Shown piece by piece: positions 1-7,360 of a stretch of DNA of 64,000 bases (its first letter is position 1; every line of letters begins with the position of its first letter). Position numbers and translations under genes: made by a program. Under the pieces are notes generated by a model that was given only the letters and a program-made list of their open reading frames with translations, did not search any database and was not told where the DNA came from. The stretch lies in contig WRBV01000001.1 of NCBI GenBank assembly GCA_009784375.1, forward strand, positions 190,324 to 254,323, written 5' to 3'. The DNA is from Bacillota bacterium. GTDB taxonomy: Bacteria > Bacillota > Clostridia > Christensenellales > UBA1242.

Positions 1-24
1 TTATAATTAAAAGGGTTTTTAAAA

Positions 25-633
25 ATGAAATTACGAAATCAGAAAATAATCGTAATTGACGGAATGAGCGGATCGGGCAAAACAACAGCGGCGAATATTA
101 TTGCAAAAAGGTTGGACGGCGTTGTAATTGGCGGTGACAGATTTTTATTAAAATCCGTCGTAAGTCCGGAAAAGCGAAAAACGGTAAAAAACATGTTTGG
201 TGGTTATCCAAAGGAAGGCGAGAGTGGTATTGAATATTTAGAACGTTGTTATCCAATCGCAACAGTAGAACAAGAGCGAGCATTGTTTAACGAATTAAGA
301 CAAGATGTCGAGAGGCAGATATTGGAAGTCATAAAGAGCACCAATCAAATTGATAATTTATTTATTGTGGATTGGATGACATCAAATAAATTTGAACAAG
401 TTTGGGATAGTGCAGACTATAGAATCATGGTTGATTCGAATCCAGAAGAACTTGCACATCGTCTTGTTGAACGCTTGAAGCTGTTGACATATTACCAAGA
501 AGGTATTGTAGATATAAGAGAGCAAGCATTTAGACCATTATTGGCGGATGTGCAAGGGGTAGATTTTAACCCACATAATAATTACGACGTGGAGTTTGTT
601 AAAAATATTTGGAATATGTCGTTGTCTATGTAG
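25..633 (+). CDS. P-loop nucleoside/uridine kinase-like protein
   Basis: A 202-residue protein that begins with a beta strand followed by a clear Walker A loop, GMSGSGKTT, at about residues 13-21, the arrangement seen in uridine kinase, dephospho-CoA kinase and related small-molecule kinases. An Asp-rich strand (FIVDWM, near residues 112-118) could be the Walker B. The C-terminal half carries Arg residues (AHRLVERLK) that could form a lid. The substrate cannot be told. Upstream sequence is only 24 nt, so promoter and operon are not visible; a weak AAAGGG lies about 10 nt before the ATG. It runs convergently into the LysR gene and the two stop codons abut, with no room for a terminator between them. 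Confidence 0.75.
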   Translation: MKLRNQKIIVIDGMSGSGKTTAANIIAKRLDGVVIGGDRFLLKSVVSPEKRKTVKNMFGGYPKEGESGIEYLERCYPIATVEQERALFNELRQDVERQILEVIKSTNQIDNLFIVDWMTSNKFEQVWDSADYRIMVDSNPEELAHRLVERLKLLTYYQEGIVDIREQAFRPLLADVQGVDFNPHNNYDVEFVKNIWNMSLSM

Positions 634-1518
634 CTAAAACTTTTCTTTACAAAACTTTATTAAACCTTCAAGAAACATATTGGCGGCTTTGGTTAGATAT
701 TCTTTGTTATGTGCGCAAACAATTTTTATACCAAGCAGCTCGACTCCATCAAGTTTTAATAGCACAACATCATTATTGTTGTTAAATTCATAAAAACTTT
801 CTTCGAAAAAATATCCAATGCCAAGATCCTCTTTTACAAATTCAAAAACAGTATCGGATGATGCCGTTTCTATGTGTGGCTTGAAATCCAAACCAGTTGC
901 GGATTGTGCCCAATGAACAAATTCTCTATGAATGATAAGTGGCAGGTTTAATAAATCCGTTGGCTTGATAACATCGGTCAGGCTATTTTTCCTTAAAAAT
1001 TTCTTTGACGCAATAAGGATTGGAGCTCCTCTAAAGAGTGTTGTTTTATCGAAATTGTAACCATGGAAAACTGTATCGACGTTAAAGGCGAAATCTATTT
1101 TATTTTGTTCCAATAATTCAACATTCCCACGGTGGAATTCGAATCGTACATTGGGGTAAGTTTTGCAAAATTCCATTATATAATCGCGCAGATCGGCACG
1201 TACAAGAGTAGGCGGGATAGATAACCGAATTAAACCGTGGCTGTCTTTTGTGAATTCTTGTATGTTTGATTCGCCGTCTGTGATTGACTTGTGTGCGTCT
1301 TTTATGGATTCGTATAATGTTATGGCATCACTTGTTGGTTCAACGCCTTTTGAATGACCCACAAATAATTTTGTACCAAGTTGCCGTTCAAGTTCTTTTA
1401 TATTTTGACCGATTGCAGAACGGGTGACGTTCAAGATCTCTGCCGCACGTTGAAGGTTCTTTGTTTCGAATACGGCGATAAATGCACGGTACAAATTCCA
1501 GTTTGTGTTTGAATTCAT
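634..1518 (-). CDS. LysR family transcriptional regulator
   Basis: A 294-residue LysR-type regulator. Residues 1-65 form the winged helix-turn-helix (NLQRAAEILNVTRSAIGQNIKELERQL written in pieces: AAEILNVTRSAIG is the recognition region), followed by a linker helix and an effector-binding domain from about residue 90. It is a paralogue of the LysR gene at 47173: both share LERQLG, KLF and a similar G-V-E-(P/S)-T linker. The start is the ATG at 1518-1516: on the minus strand TTGACT-N17-TATAAT ends only 5 nt before it and there is no Shine-Dalgarno, so translation is probably leaderless. A 9-bp inverted repeat lies just upstream and could be its own operator. The regulated genes and ligand are unknown; the neighbouring collagen-like gene is a plausible divergent target. 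Confidence 0.9.
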   Translation of the reverse strand: MNSNTNWNLYRAFIAVFETKNLQRAAEILNVTRSAIGQNIKELERQLGTKLFVGHSKGVEPTSDAITLYESIKDAHKSITDGESNIQEFTKDSHGLIRLSIPPTLVRADLRDYIMEFCKTYPNVRFEFHRGNVELLEQNKIDFAFNVDTVFHGYNFDKTTLFRGAPILIASKKFLRKNSLTDVIKPTDLLNLPLIIHREFVHWAQSATGLDFKPHIETASSDTVFEFVKEDLGIGYFFEESFYEFNNNNDVVLLKLDGVELLGIKIVCAHNKEYLTKAANMFLEGLIKFCKEKF

Positions 1519-1523
1519 ATCGA

Positions 1524-1552
1524 ATTATAACAAAAACATATGCCGAAGTCAA
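1524..1552 (-). promoter_or_regulatory. Promoter of the LysR gene, adjoining its start codon
   Basis: Read on the minus strand, TTGACT (1552-1547), a 17-bp spacer and TATAAT (1529-1524) lie directly before the ATG at 1518. Only 5 nt separate the -10 from the start codon, so the expected transcription start coincides with the A of ATG. Confidence 0.7.
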
Positions 1553-1554
1553 TA

Positions 1555-1577
1555 TGTGTCAAGAAATACTTGACACA
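1555..1577. promoter_or_regulatory. 9-bp inverted repeat, probable LysR operator
   Basis: TGTGTCAAG and CTTGACACA are perfect inverted arms separated by 5 bp. The site starts 3 bp upstream of the -35 of the divergent LysR gene and about 105 bp before the collagen-like gene, the usual place for LysR autoregulation and divergent control. Binding is inferred. Confidence 0.55.
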
Positions 1578-1623
1578 CAATCGGTTCGAAACAAAAACAA
1601 GATGGCTGAATATCATGAAGTAG

Positions 1624-1636
1624 CTGTCAATGACAG
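1624..1636. promoter_or_regulatory. CTGTCA-A-TGACAG palindrome before the collagen-like gene
   Basis: A perfect 6-bp inverted repeat with a 1-bp centre, 47 bp upstream of the collagen-like start. It shares TGTCA/TGACA with the larger repeat at 1555-1577 and may be a second binding site for the same regulator. No convincing -10 was found between it and the gene. Confidence 0.35.
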
Positions 1637-1682
1637 AAAACTTATTTTGAAAGACTAGAGAAGTCAACTAAGGAGGCAAAAT

Positions 1683-2138
1683 ATGCACAACTTTTTTTGC
1701 AGACCGCAAGGCGGATGTAACTGTGAACGCGAAGAACATGAAAGACCAGAACACAACCACGGTTGTTGTCGAGTAGGTCCACGTGGACCACAGGGTCCAG
1801 CTGGACCAGAGGGTCCACAAGGATGCCCAGGTCGCCCAGGCAGAGATGGTTCAAGAGGTGAGCGTGGAGAACGTGGTGAAACAGGTCCACGCGGACACAG
1901 AGGTGAAACAGGAACAGCAGGTGCGCGCGGTGAAAGGGGAGAAAGAGGAGAGCGCGGTCACAGAGGTCCACAGGGAGAACGTGGTGAAGATGGAACTTGT
2001 GACGTGTGCGAGTTCGCAAGACAAATCATGGAAATGTGTGAAAGAGGTGGAGAACGTCCAAACAACCGTCCACCATTCCGAGGTCCAGGTCCACGTAACC
2101 TTGACGAGAATATTGAGAATGTTGAAACTGAAGAATAA
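1683..2138 (+). CDS. Collagen-like Gly-X-Y repeat protein
   Basis: A 151-residue protein with about 24-25 uninterrupted Gly-X-Y triplets at residues 32-106, rich in GPR, GPQ, GER and GET. Flanking regions hold cysteines: four before the repeat (CRPQGGCNC and CC) and three after (CDVC...MC), plus one in it (GCP). The N terminus has no signal peptide. Bacterial collagen-like proteins form triple helices and in spore formers often coat the exosporium or cell surface; the cysteines could crosslink trimers, but that is inference. The C-terminal 30 residues are Pro/Arg-rich then acidic. A strong AAGGAGG lies 7 nt before the ATG, and a bidirectional terminator follows. The many GAACGTGGTGAA-like codon runs form tandem DNA repeats. 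Confidence 0.88.
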   Translation: MHNFFCRPQGGCNCEREEHERPEHNHGCCRVGPRGPQGPAGPEGPQGCPGRPGRDGSRGERGERGETGPRGHRGETGTAGARGERGERGERGHRGPQGERGEDGTCDVCEFARQIMEMCERGGERPNNRPPFRGPGPRNLDENIENVETEE

Positions 2139-2153
2139 TTATTGTTTAGTAAT

Positions 2154-2176
2154 AAAAACCGCCATCGGCGGTTTTT
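2154..2176. terminator. Bidirectional terminator between collagen-like gene and ricT
   Basis: Perfect 10-bp stem AAAAACCGCC/GGCGGTTTTT around a 3-nt loop. The A-tract and T-tract make it work in both directions; the ricT stop codon begins 2 bp after it, so one hairpin serves both convergent genes. Confidence 0.85.
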
Positions 2177-2178
2177 AT

Positions 2179-2985
2179 TTACTTTTTACATCCTTTGCAA
2201 TTAATATCACATAGCTTGTATGTACCATATTTTGTAGTATCTCCACTTTGGAATTTGACATTAACTTTTTCGGTTAACATATTGTTACCTTGGGCAATTC
2301 CTTTGCCGTCTGGGGTATTTACCTCTTGTCCGTACTTTGGCATCTTTTCACCCATTTCTACGTAATGAGCATTTTCATATGCAAGACAACAAAGCAATCG
2401 ACCACACATTCCGTTTATTTTTTGTGGATTAAGACTTAGGTTTTGGTTCTTTGCCATTTTAATTGTTACATTCTCGAAGTCTTCTTTATATCGGACACAG
2501 CAACAAACTTGACCACATGGTCCCATTGCACCCGCTAACTTTACTTCGTCACGCGCGCCAATTTGTCGCAGTTCAATTCGTGCCTTTAATGCGAACGCAA
2601 GATCACGCACAAGTTCGCGGAAATCAATACGACCTGGTGACGAAAATTGCAATATTACCTTTCCGCCATCCAATGTATAATATGCTGACAAAAATTTCAT
2701 ATCAAGTTTCCCAGTCTCAGCCTTTTCTTGTGAAACCCTGAGTGCAGTCTTGGCATCAAGCTTTAACTTTTCAATTACTTTTTCGTCTGTCGAATTCGCA
2801 ACTCGGATTATATTTGCAAATTTATCTGTCTTGCCACAATCGCCGACGGGCGTTGCAACAACACCCCATTCGGCACCGTTGGGGCTTTCGGTTATTACTA
2901 TGTCGCCGACATTTAATTCCAAATCTGTGGCAAACTTCTGCGCAGGATTTATGTCGCCTATTTTTATTGATACAACTTTGTTCAT
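2179..2985 (-). CDS. ricT: PSP1 domain protein, RicT/YaaT-like
   Basis: A 268-residue PSP1 protein. The diagnostic parts are GPCGQVCCCVRY around residues 155-166 and the NGMCGRLLCCLAYE block around 191-204; these Cys-rich segments are typical of RicT (YaaT), which in Bacillus subtilis joins RicA and RicF to stimulate RNase Y-dependent mRNA maturation and affects sporulation, competence and biofilm. The tail CDINCKGCKK adds three more cysteines. It lies downstream of holB on the same strand with a 142-bp gap, matching the conserved holB-yaaT order. The ATG at 2985 is the natural start, since family members begin with a short strand of similar sequence. Confidence 0.9.
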   Translation of the reverse strand: MNKVVSIKIGDINPAQKFATDLELNVGDIVITESPNGAEWGVVATPVGDCGKTDKFANIIRVANSTDEKVIEKLKLDAKTALRVSQEKAETGKLDMKFLSAYYTLDGGKVILQFSSPGRIDFRELVRDLAFALKARIELRQIGARDEVKLAGAMGPCGQVCCCVRYKEDFENVTIKMAKNQNLSLNPQKINGMCGRLLCCLAYENAHYVEMGEKMPKYGQEVNTPDGKGIAQGNNMLTEKVNVKFQSGDTTKYGTYKLCDINCKGCKK

Positions 2986-3052
2986 AGGGTTAAGAGTAGC
3001 ATATCAAGAAGATAAAAGCAAATTTCTTATATTCATTCAGTTTTTGTCTTTT

Positions 3053-3088
3053 AATGACGGTGGTTTAGGTACGGTTCGCAATGACGAC
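3053..3088. repeat. Fragment of a dispersed TTCGCAATGACG repeat
   Basis: Contains GGTTCGCAATGACGAC preceded by an AATGACGG half copy. The same TTCGCAATGACG core recurs at 45090-45105. It lies in the 142-bp gap between holB and ricT, is AT-rich elsewhere, and no other feature was seen there. Confidence 0.5.
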
Positions 3089-3127
3089 TTTTGTGGTTAA
3101 AGATATGCAAACAACATAAAGTTGCAA

Positions 3128-3862
3128 TCAATGAAACAACTCTATCACCAACAAATCAAACGCATTCGAATAATTACAATTTGCCATAACATTTCGATTG
3201 ATATCGGATAACACTTTTAAAAGTCCGTACGCCTTTTTAACGGGTAGACTCTTGTCATGCAGAGCATCCTTTATAATTTTATGAAGTGCAATCATAGTTA
3301 CTTCGAAATTTTCTTTTGCAGACAACAATGGTATATATAGTAGTGCTTCATCCAATGCTTTGCATTTAATTAATTGTTCGGCGTATTCAAATATTTTTGC
3401 CGAATCCTTGTTTTGTTCGATTAATTGTTTATTGTATAAAGACCCATCAAGAAGCGTTGGAATATTTATAATAACACAACGACTTTTAATAGTTGCAAGG
3501 ACACGTTCTGGATTAGATGCAAGTAACAAGAATACGGTGTCATCGCGAACGTCTTCTAGTGATTTTAATATTTTATTTTGTGCCTGGATTGTCATTAATG
3601 CGACATCGGTTACAATCATTAATTTTTTGTTTCCCACACTTGCATATTGAACCTTGTTACAAAAGTCTAATGTTTGTTCAACGGTGATTGATTTCGCGTC
3701 GTCTTTTGTAGAGAGCCAAAAAACATCCGCGATCTTGAAATGGGTTGCGAACCATTTGGCAATCTCGTTCAAATGAATAGTATCGACCGAGAGCAAAAGA
3801 TAACTTTGACGTAGTGAATCGTTTTTAAAGTCGCGTGCAAGCGTTTCGTTTGTAAATTGCAT
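3128..3862 (-). CDS. holB: DNA polymerase III delta' subunit-like
   Basis: A 244-residue clamp-loader protein. It has the delta'/AAA+ signature: KKLMIVTDVALMTIQAQNKILKSLED (residues about 79-104, split here as KKLMIVTD and QAQNKILKSLED), a VFLLLAS strand and SRC (the conserved Ser-Arg-Cys near residue 129). No Walker A is present, as expected for delta'. It is shorter than the usual 300-330 residues; the N-terminal domain is compressed. Delta' helps load the beta clamp at the replication fork. It sits upstream of ricT as in B. subtilis. The start codon is 23 bp from the divergent GTG start of the next gene, so the promoters must overlap the coding starts. Confidence 0.82.
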   Translation of the reverse strand: MQFTNETLARDFKNDSLRQSYLLLSVDTIHLNEIAKWFATHFKIADVFWLSTKDDAKSITVEQTLDFCNKVQYASVGNKKLMIVTDVALMTIQAQNKILKSLEDVRDDTVFLLLASNPERVLATIKSRCVIINIPTLLDGSLYNKQLIEQNKDSAKIFEYAEQLIKCKALDEALLYIPLLSAKENFEVTMIALHKIIKDALHDKSLPVKKAYGLLKVLSDINRNVMANCNYSNAFDLLVIELFH

Positions 3863-3885
3863 ATCACTATGGTAACATAAGGCAA

Positions 3886-4440
3886 GTGGGTAAACAAGAA
3901 AAAAGAAACGCAGTAATTGTAATCAATGGTCGAGGTGGGGTCGGAAAAAACAGCCTTACCGAATATGTGTCAAATTATTTTGATGTTCGCAACGTATCCT
4001 CGATTACACCAATTAAAAACATAGCGGCAAGTCATGGTTGGGATTGTGAAAAGGATGAAAAAGGCAGGCAACTTCTTGCCGATTTAAAGACGGCATTTAT
4101 GAGATACAATGATTTACCATTTCAATATCTTTTGAATGAACATAAAAAGTTTATTGCGGTAGAACAGGATGTCATGTTTGTACATATTCGTGAGGCCGAA
4201 GAAATAGCAAAGTTCAGGGCGGCAATCCCATGTAGAACAGTTCTTGTAATAAGAGACACAGGCAGAGGCGAAAACAATATAGACACAAGTGAAGATACGA
4301 TGTTTGATTATAAATATGATTACATATTTGATAATTCCGAACCTCTTGAAAAAACTGGACCAAGGTTTTTAAAATTAATAAAAGAGGTTATGAAATCGGG
4401 AACCGATTTACCATTACTTGCAAATATAGAAACTAAATAG
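3886..4440 (+). CDS. P-loop kinase-like protein (unknown substrate)
   Basis: A 184-residue protein with a nucleotide-binding loop GRGGVGKNS at about residues 16-24. The residue after the P-loop Lys is Asn rather than Ser/Thr, unusual for most kinases but comparable with GKD-type nucleotide kinases. Later it has VLVIRDTGRGE and a final FDNSEPLEKTGPRF segment; F-D-N-x-x-x-L is common near the end of dephospho-CoA and nucleotide kinases. It starts with GTG; no strong Shine-Dalgarno is seen. It is followed after 25 bp by spmA and may be cotranscribed. Substrate unknown. Confidence 0.65.
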   Translation: MGKQEKRNAVIVINGRGGVGKNSLTEYVSNYFDVRNVSSITPIKNIAASHGWDCEKDEKGRQLLADLKTAFMRYNDLPFQYLLNEHKKFIAVEQDVMFVHIREAEEIAKFRAAIPCRTVLVIRDTGRGENNIDTSEDTMFDYKYDYIFDNSEPLEKTGPRFLKLIKEVMKSGTDLPLLANIETK

Positions 4441-4465
4441 TCATTGACTTCTCATATACATTGGA

Positions 4466-5089
4466 ATGTCAATTCTGTTTGCCATTATGGTGGTGGCTTC
4501 TCTTGTAATGCTTACGGTAACCAACCCGGGTGGCATTTTAACCACGTCATTGGGGGCGGCTGCAACTGGGGTGCAATTATCAATCCAGCTTGCCGCAATT
4601 TATATTTTTTGGATGGGTGTAATCCAAATAGCAATTGATAGTGGATTGATTGCAAAACTTGCCAAGCTGATGCGACCGATAATCAAATGGTTGTTTGGCG
4701 AACAAAAAGAAGAGGTCAACGAATTACTTGCAACCAATATAAGTGCCAACATGATAGGTGCAGGAAACGCAGCAACGCCAGCCGCAATAGATGCAATAGA
4801 AAAGATGGCGGAACCCGAACAGAAAAAAGCAAGCCCAGCAATGATAATGCTGTTTGTCATATCTGCGACAAGTATGCAAATCTTACCAACTACGATACTT
4901 GGAATTTTAGAGCGGCATGGTGTCGAGAATTCTTCCTTTATTATATGGCCAACTTTTTTTGTGAGTACGGTTACAACATTGCTTGGTGTAATTCTTATAA
5001 AGATTTTCTCGCGCAATAAAAAGAAAAAAGTTGTCGATGAAAAGCCTTCTGAAAAAGAGGAGGGTTCATCATGTTCACCGTATTCATAA
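4466..5089 (+). CDS. spmA: Spore maturation protein A (nucleoside recognition domain)
   Basis: A 207-residue polytopic membrane protein of the SpmA family. It shows several hydrophobic segments in the first 60 residues and the conserved NISANMIGAGNAATPAAI region near residues 92-109. SpmA and SpmB are needed for full dehydration of the spore core in Bacillus and Clostridium; the molecular activity is not settled. An in-frame stop just upstream (4445) leaves the ATG at 4466 as the only good start. There is no clear Shine-Dalgarno; a TATACA lies 5 nt upstream, so it may be translated from a leaderless or a coupled transcript. The 3' end overlaps spmB by 19 bp. Confidence 0.92.
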   Translation: MSILFAIMVVASLVMLTVTNPGGILTTSLGAAATGVQLSIQLAAIYIFWMGVIQIAIDSGLIAKLAKLMRPIIKWLFGEQKEEVNELLATNISANMIGAGNAATPAAIDAIEKMAEPEQKKASPAMIMLFVISATSMQILPTTILGILERHGVENSSFIIWPTFFVSTVTTLLGVILIKIFSRNKKKKVVDEKPSEKEEGSSCSPYS

Positions 5090-5586
5090 TCCCAGCATTC
5101 ATTCTCGGAATTTTTATTTATGCTCTGTTTAAAAAAGTAAATACGTATCAATCTTTCGTAAAAGGTGCAAAAGCAGCGATAAAGTTAACGATAGATATAT
5201 TGCCGTTCATTGCTACTATATTAATTGCAATTCAATTATTTTCGGCAAGCGGTCTTTTGGATGTGCTTGCGTGGGTAACCCGACCTGTATTTGATTTATT
5301 TGGAATACCGCACGAGTTGACGCCGTTTATTATATTAAAGCCATTCTCGGGTGGTGGGTCGATTGCATTGTTCGAGCAAATCGTAATAGACTATGGTCCC
5401 GATTCCTATATAACACGTGTTGCAAGTGTCATTGCGGGTTCAAGTGAAACGGTCTTTTATATAAGTGCGATATACTTTTCCAAGACAAAGATAAAGAATC
5501 TGAGTTACGCGATACCTGTTGCTTTGTTGTGTATATTCCTGGCTGCCGTGCTTGGGGCGCTAATGGTGCGATGGATGATGCTGTAG
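5071..5586 (+). CDS. spmB: Spore maturation protein B
   Basis: A 171-residue membrane protein of the SpmB family, with conserved FIILKPFSGGGSIAL (residues 89-103) and SVIAGSSETVFYI (about 128-140). It starts inside the end of spmA and has AGGAGG 7 nt before its ATG, so the pair is translationally coupled. Its presence argues that the organism forms, or recently formed, heat-resistant endospores. No terminator was recognised in the 60 bp after the stop. Confidence 0.92.
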   Translation: MFTVFIIPAFILGIFIYALFKKVNTYQSFVKGAKAAIKLTIDILPFIATILIAIQLFSASGLLDVLAWVTRPVFDLFGIPHELTPFIILKPFSGGGSIALFEQIVIDYGPDSYITRVASVIAGSSETVFYISAIYFSKTKIKNLSYAIPVALLCIFLAAVLGALMVRWMML

Positions 5587-5649
5587 ATGAAAGTTCTTGC
5601 TGTTCAATAATCATAATGACGCATACATGTTACATATTGCATAAAAAAG

Positions 5650-5678
5650 TTGACAAAAACCTAACCAAGTTTTATGAT
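5650..5678 (+). promoter_or_regulatory. Canonical promoter of the DUF4234 gene
   Basis: TTGACA (5650-5655), 17-bp spacer, TATGAT (5673-5678). Predicted start near 5685 gives a leader of about 60 nt. An ATATTGCAT motif occurs just upstream (5633-5641) and again in the leader (5706-5714). Confidence 0.8.
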
Positions 5679-5690
5679 GTAGGCATATAA

Positions 5691-5712
5691 GCAATATAAT
5701 TTACAATATTGC
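5691..5712 (+). promoter_or_regulatory. Inverted repeat in the leader, possible operator or hairpin
   Basis: GCAATAT and ATATTGC are perfect 7-bp arms with an 8-nt spacer, directly after the expected transcription start. Together with the ATATTGCAT copy upstream of the -35 it frames the promoter, which suggests a repressor that binds both sites. A weak RNA hairpin is the alternative. Confidence 0.45.
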
Positions 5713-5743
5713 ATATAAATAAGAACAAAAGGAGAAAAATAAA

Positions 5744-6280
5744 ATGTCAAATCCAAATTTCAACATGAAGAGACGTAATCTTGTTGTCATGTTCTTGCTG
5801 ATGTTTTTCTTCCCATTTCCATACCTTATCTGGTGGTCATGTAGTGTTCAAAACCAATTCAGACAAAAAACAGGTATGGGCTTTGGCGGAGTTGGTCACT
5901 TTTTCATGATGATCATTACGTTCGGAATTTACCAAATCTATTGGCACTTCGCAGTCGGCAAAAGAATCACAGCGGCTGGCGGACCAAAGAGAAGCTCAAG
6001 ATACGGTTGGTTGTACCTTCTTGGACTTGCACTTACATGGGGTCTTATGATTGGTGGTATGGCTATGATTATTTCACCATTCATGGATGTAATTGATACT
6101 CTCATGAATGCAGATCCGATACCAGAAGCAGAAGAAATTGTCGAAATGTTTATGGATGTATTCAGAGATGCAATGGGCGGAGTAGTGATGATTTTCATTG
6201 GTTCAACAATATCAAGTGTATTTATGTATCTTGTACCGATGCTTATCCAGAACGACGTCAACAGAGTTCCTCAAGTATAA
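5744..6280 (+). CDS. DUF4234 family membrane protein
   Basis: A 178-residue protein with about four membrane segments. The GIYQIYWHF motif around residues 63-71 after a hydrophobic run is characteristic of DUF4234 proteins, whose function is unknown. A first hydrophobic hairpin (LVVMFLLMFFFPFPYLIWW) precedes it; a loop with acidic residues (PEAEEIVE, about 126-133) separates the last two helices. The ATG has AAAGGAG 9 nt upstream. It is a single-gene unit: its own TTGACA/TATGAT promoter, possible operator, and a strong terminator just after the stop. Confidence 0.8.
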   Translation: MSNPNFNMKRRNLVVMFLLMFFFPFPYLIWWSCSVQNQFRQKTGMGFGGVGHFFMMIITFGIYQIYWHFAVGKRITAAGGPKRSSRYGWLYLLGLALTWGLMIGGMAMIISPFMDVIDTLMNADPIPEAEEIVEMFMDVFRDAMGGVVMIFIGSTISSVFMYLVPMLIQNDVNRVPQV

Positions 6281-6296
6281 ATCTATGGTTAAAACA

Positions 6297-6330
6297 AAAA
6301 AACCTCGCAATCCACATGCGAGGTTTTTTG
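6297..6330 (+). terminator. Terminator of the DUF4234 gene
   Basis: AACCTCGC (6301-6308) pairs with GCGAGGTT (6318-6325), followed by a T-tract; an A-tract on the left makes it partly bidirectional. Confidence 0.85.
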
Positions 6331-6341
6331 TTATGACCTAA

Positions 6342-6363
6342 GAAAAATCGTTTGCGATTTTTC
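6342..6363. terminator. Second hairpin, GAAAAATCG/CGATTTTTC
   Basis: Perfect 9-bp stem with a TTTG loop. With A- and T-tracts in the stem it could stop polymerase from either side; it is the middle of three successive hairpins between convergent genes. Confidence 0.5.
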
Positions 6364-6386
6364 ATAAATACATTACATTAATGTCC

Positions 6387-6436
6387 AAAAAATGCATTAA
6401 ACGACGCGAAGCGACGCACCGTCAGGTGCATTTTTT
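6387..6436. terminator. Third hairpin, terminator facing the minus-strand gene
   Basis: AAAAAATGCA (6387-6396) pairs with TGCATTTTTT (6427-6436); inside are CGACGC-GAA-GCGACG-like and GCACC/GGTGC (6416-6429) stems, so two alternative folds exist. It lies 18 bp after the stop of the 6454-7125 gene and also terminates rightward reading. Confidence 0.6.
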
Positions 6437-6453
6437 ATGTTGTGTGTAGATGA

Positions 6454-7125
6454 CTATCTCTCTTGGACACGATTCTGATGATTATCAAATGCAACAGCAC
6501 GCGCGGCATGGGCATTGTCAGGTTGGACGTGTGCATTCATTCTATCGCTGCGTAACACACGCAAAGTCCTTGTGAAATCAGAATTTGCTAACTGTTCGCA
6601 AGTTTCGGGTGTTAAACAATCTCGGTCAAAGCAATCTTGGTTAACTTGTGTTAAAAGTGCGGATTGATTTCTTTCGACCCTACGTCGTTCTGCTCGGTTT
6701 CCCGACAAAGGAACTCTTGCAAGATTTGGGGCTGTTCCCAATTCTTGTGAAAGACTTTCCAATGCAAGTACACTCGCCATATGAGCGCGACTGTTTCGGT
6801 GATTTACCACGGCACTATGTGCACCTGATTGTGCATCACGCACACGGTTTTCTTGTAACAATTCGAATACTCGGTTGAATTCACCAAGTACCTGTTCGAC
6901 ATGTTCTTCACCAACTTGTTCTACAAGTGCCGCACGTGCCGTTTCCGCATGGCGTAGGTTTTGTTGGTGTGGCGTTTCGGCATTTAAGCCGATAAAAGCT
7001 AGCGCACCTATTAATAGTGGTAATATAACATGCCCACGTCCTACCACATTCCAAGGGTCTGGAACATGCCACATGCTCCTTTGTTCTTCTTCGACTTGTT
7101 CGTCGTTTTGATTATTTTGATTCAT
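6454..7125 (-). CDS. Unknown protein with one membrane segment
   Basis: A 223-residue protein not recognised. The first 25 residues are acidic and Gln/Asn-rich, a single hydrophobic stretch follows (VILPLLIGALAFIGL, about residues 33-47), and the rest is charged, largely helical, rich in Arg, Glu, Ala and His, with a small Cys pair region (CFDRDCLTPETCEQL, near 163-177). This suggests a small cytoplasmic N terminus, one membrane anchor and an extracytoplasmic helical domain. AAAAAGGAGAATT gives a strong Shine-Dalgarno before the ATG at 7125. It is preceded by a structured leader with a terminator-like hairpin, so expression may be controlled by attenuation. Confidence 0.7.
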   Translation of the reverse strand: MNQNNQNDEQVEEEQRSMWHVPDPWNVVGRGHVILPLLIGALAFIGLNAETPHQQNLRHAETARAALVEQVGEEHVEQVLGEFNRVFELLQENRVRDAQSGAHSAVVNHRNSRAHMASVLALESLSQELGTAPNLARVPLSGNRAERRRVERNQSALLTQVNQDCFDRDCLTPETCEQLANSDFTRTLRVLRSDRMNAHVQPDNAHAARAVAFDNHQNRVQER

Positions 7126-7186
7126 TTTATGAATTCTCCTTTTTAATTTTATATAGACATAAATAATTCCAAGTTTATGGACTGCA

Positions 7187-7354
7187 AAGAAAAACTCCGC
7201 GGGACCTTTGTTTAAATGCTTAAGGTCGCGGAGTTTTATATATTTTGGTTTTATGATTTATTTGCTATAAGAAATCTGACATCCAAAAATACACTCGGCG
7301 ACCGATGTGTACTTTTTAATAATTACTAGTCCATTTCTTAAATTATCCATGTCT
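7187..7354 (-). ncRNA. Structured RNA leader or small RNA ending in an intrinsic terminator
   Basis: Transcription from the TTGACA/TATAAT promoter at 7389-7361 would start near 7354 and read leftward. The RNA can form TAAGAAAT (7340-7333) with ATTTCTTA (7275-7268), an internal loop, AAAAA-bulge-TACAC (7317-7307) with GTGTATTTTT (7294-7285), and a small CGG-TCG-CCG terminal hairpin. About 30 nt later a GC-rich terminator (7237-7191) ends in TTTTTCTTT. The downstream start codon lies 62 nt further, so this may be either an aptamer plus attenuator for the 6454-7125 gene or a separate small RNA of about 165 nt. I did not match it to a known riboswitch, T-box or 6S consensus. The rest of this 320-bp gap holds only the two divergent promoters. 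Confidence 0.55.
7191..7237 (-). terminator. Terminator-like hairpin in the leader
   Basis: AAAACTCCGC (7191-7200) plus GACC (7203-7206) pair with GGTC plus GCGGAGTTTT (7224-7237). On the minus strand it is followed by TTTTTCTTT. Its place upstream of a start codon points to attenuation or to the 3' end of a small RNA. Confidence 0.7.
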
Positions 7355-7360
7355 AGCAAT

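Noticed and set aside
1642..2019. Open frame antisense to the collagen-like gene
   Set aside because: It mirrors the Gly-X-Y codon repeats, giving His/Leu/Val periodicity; there is no RBS.
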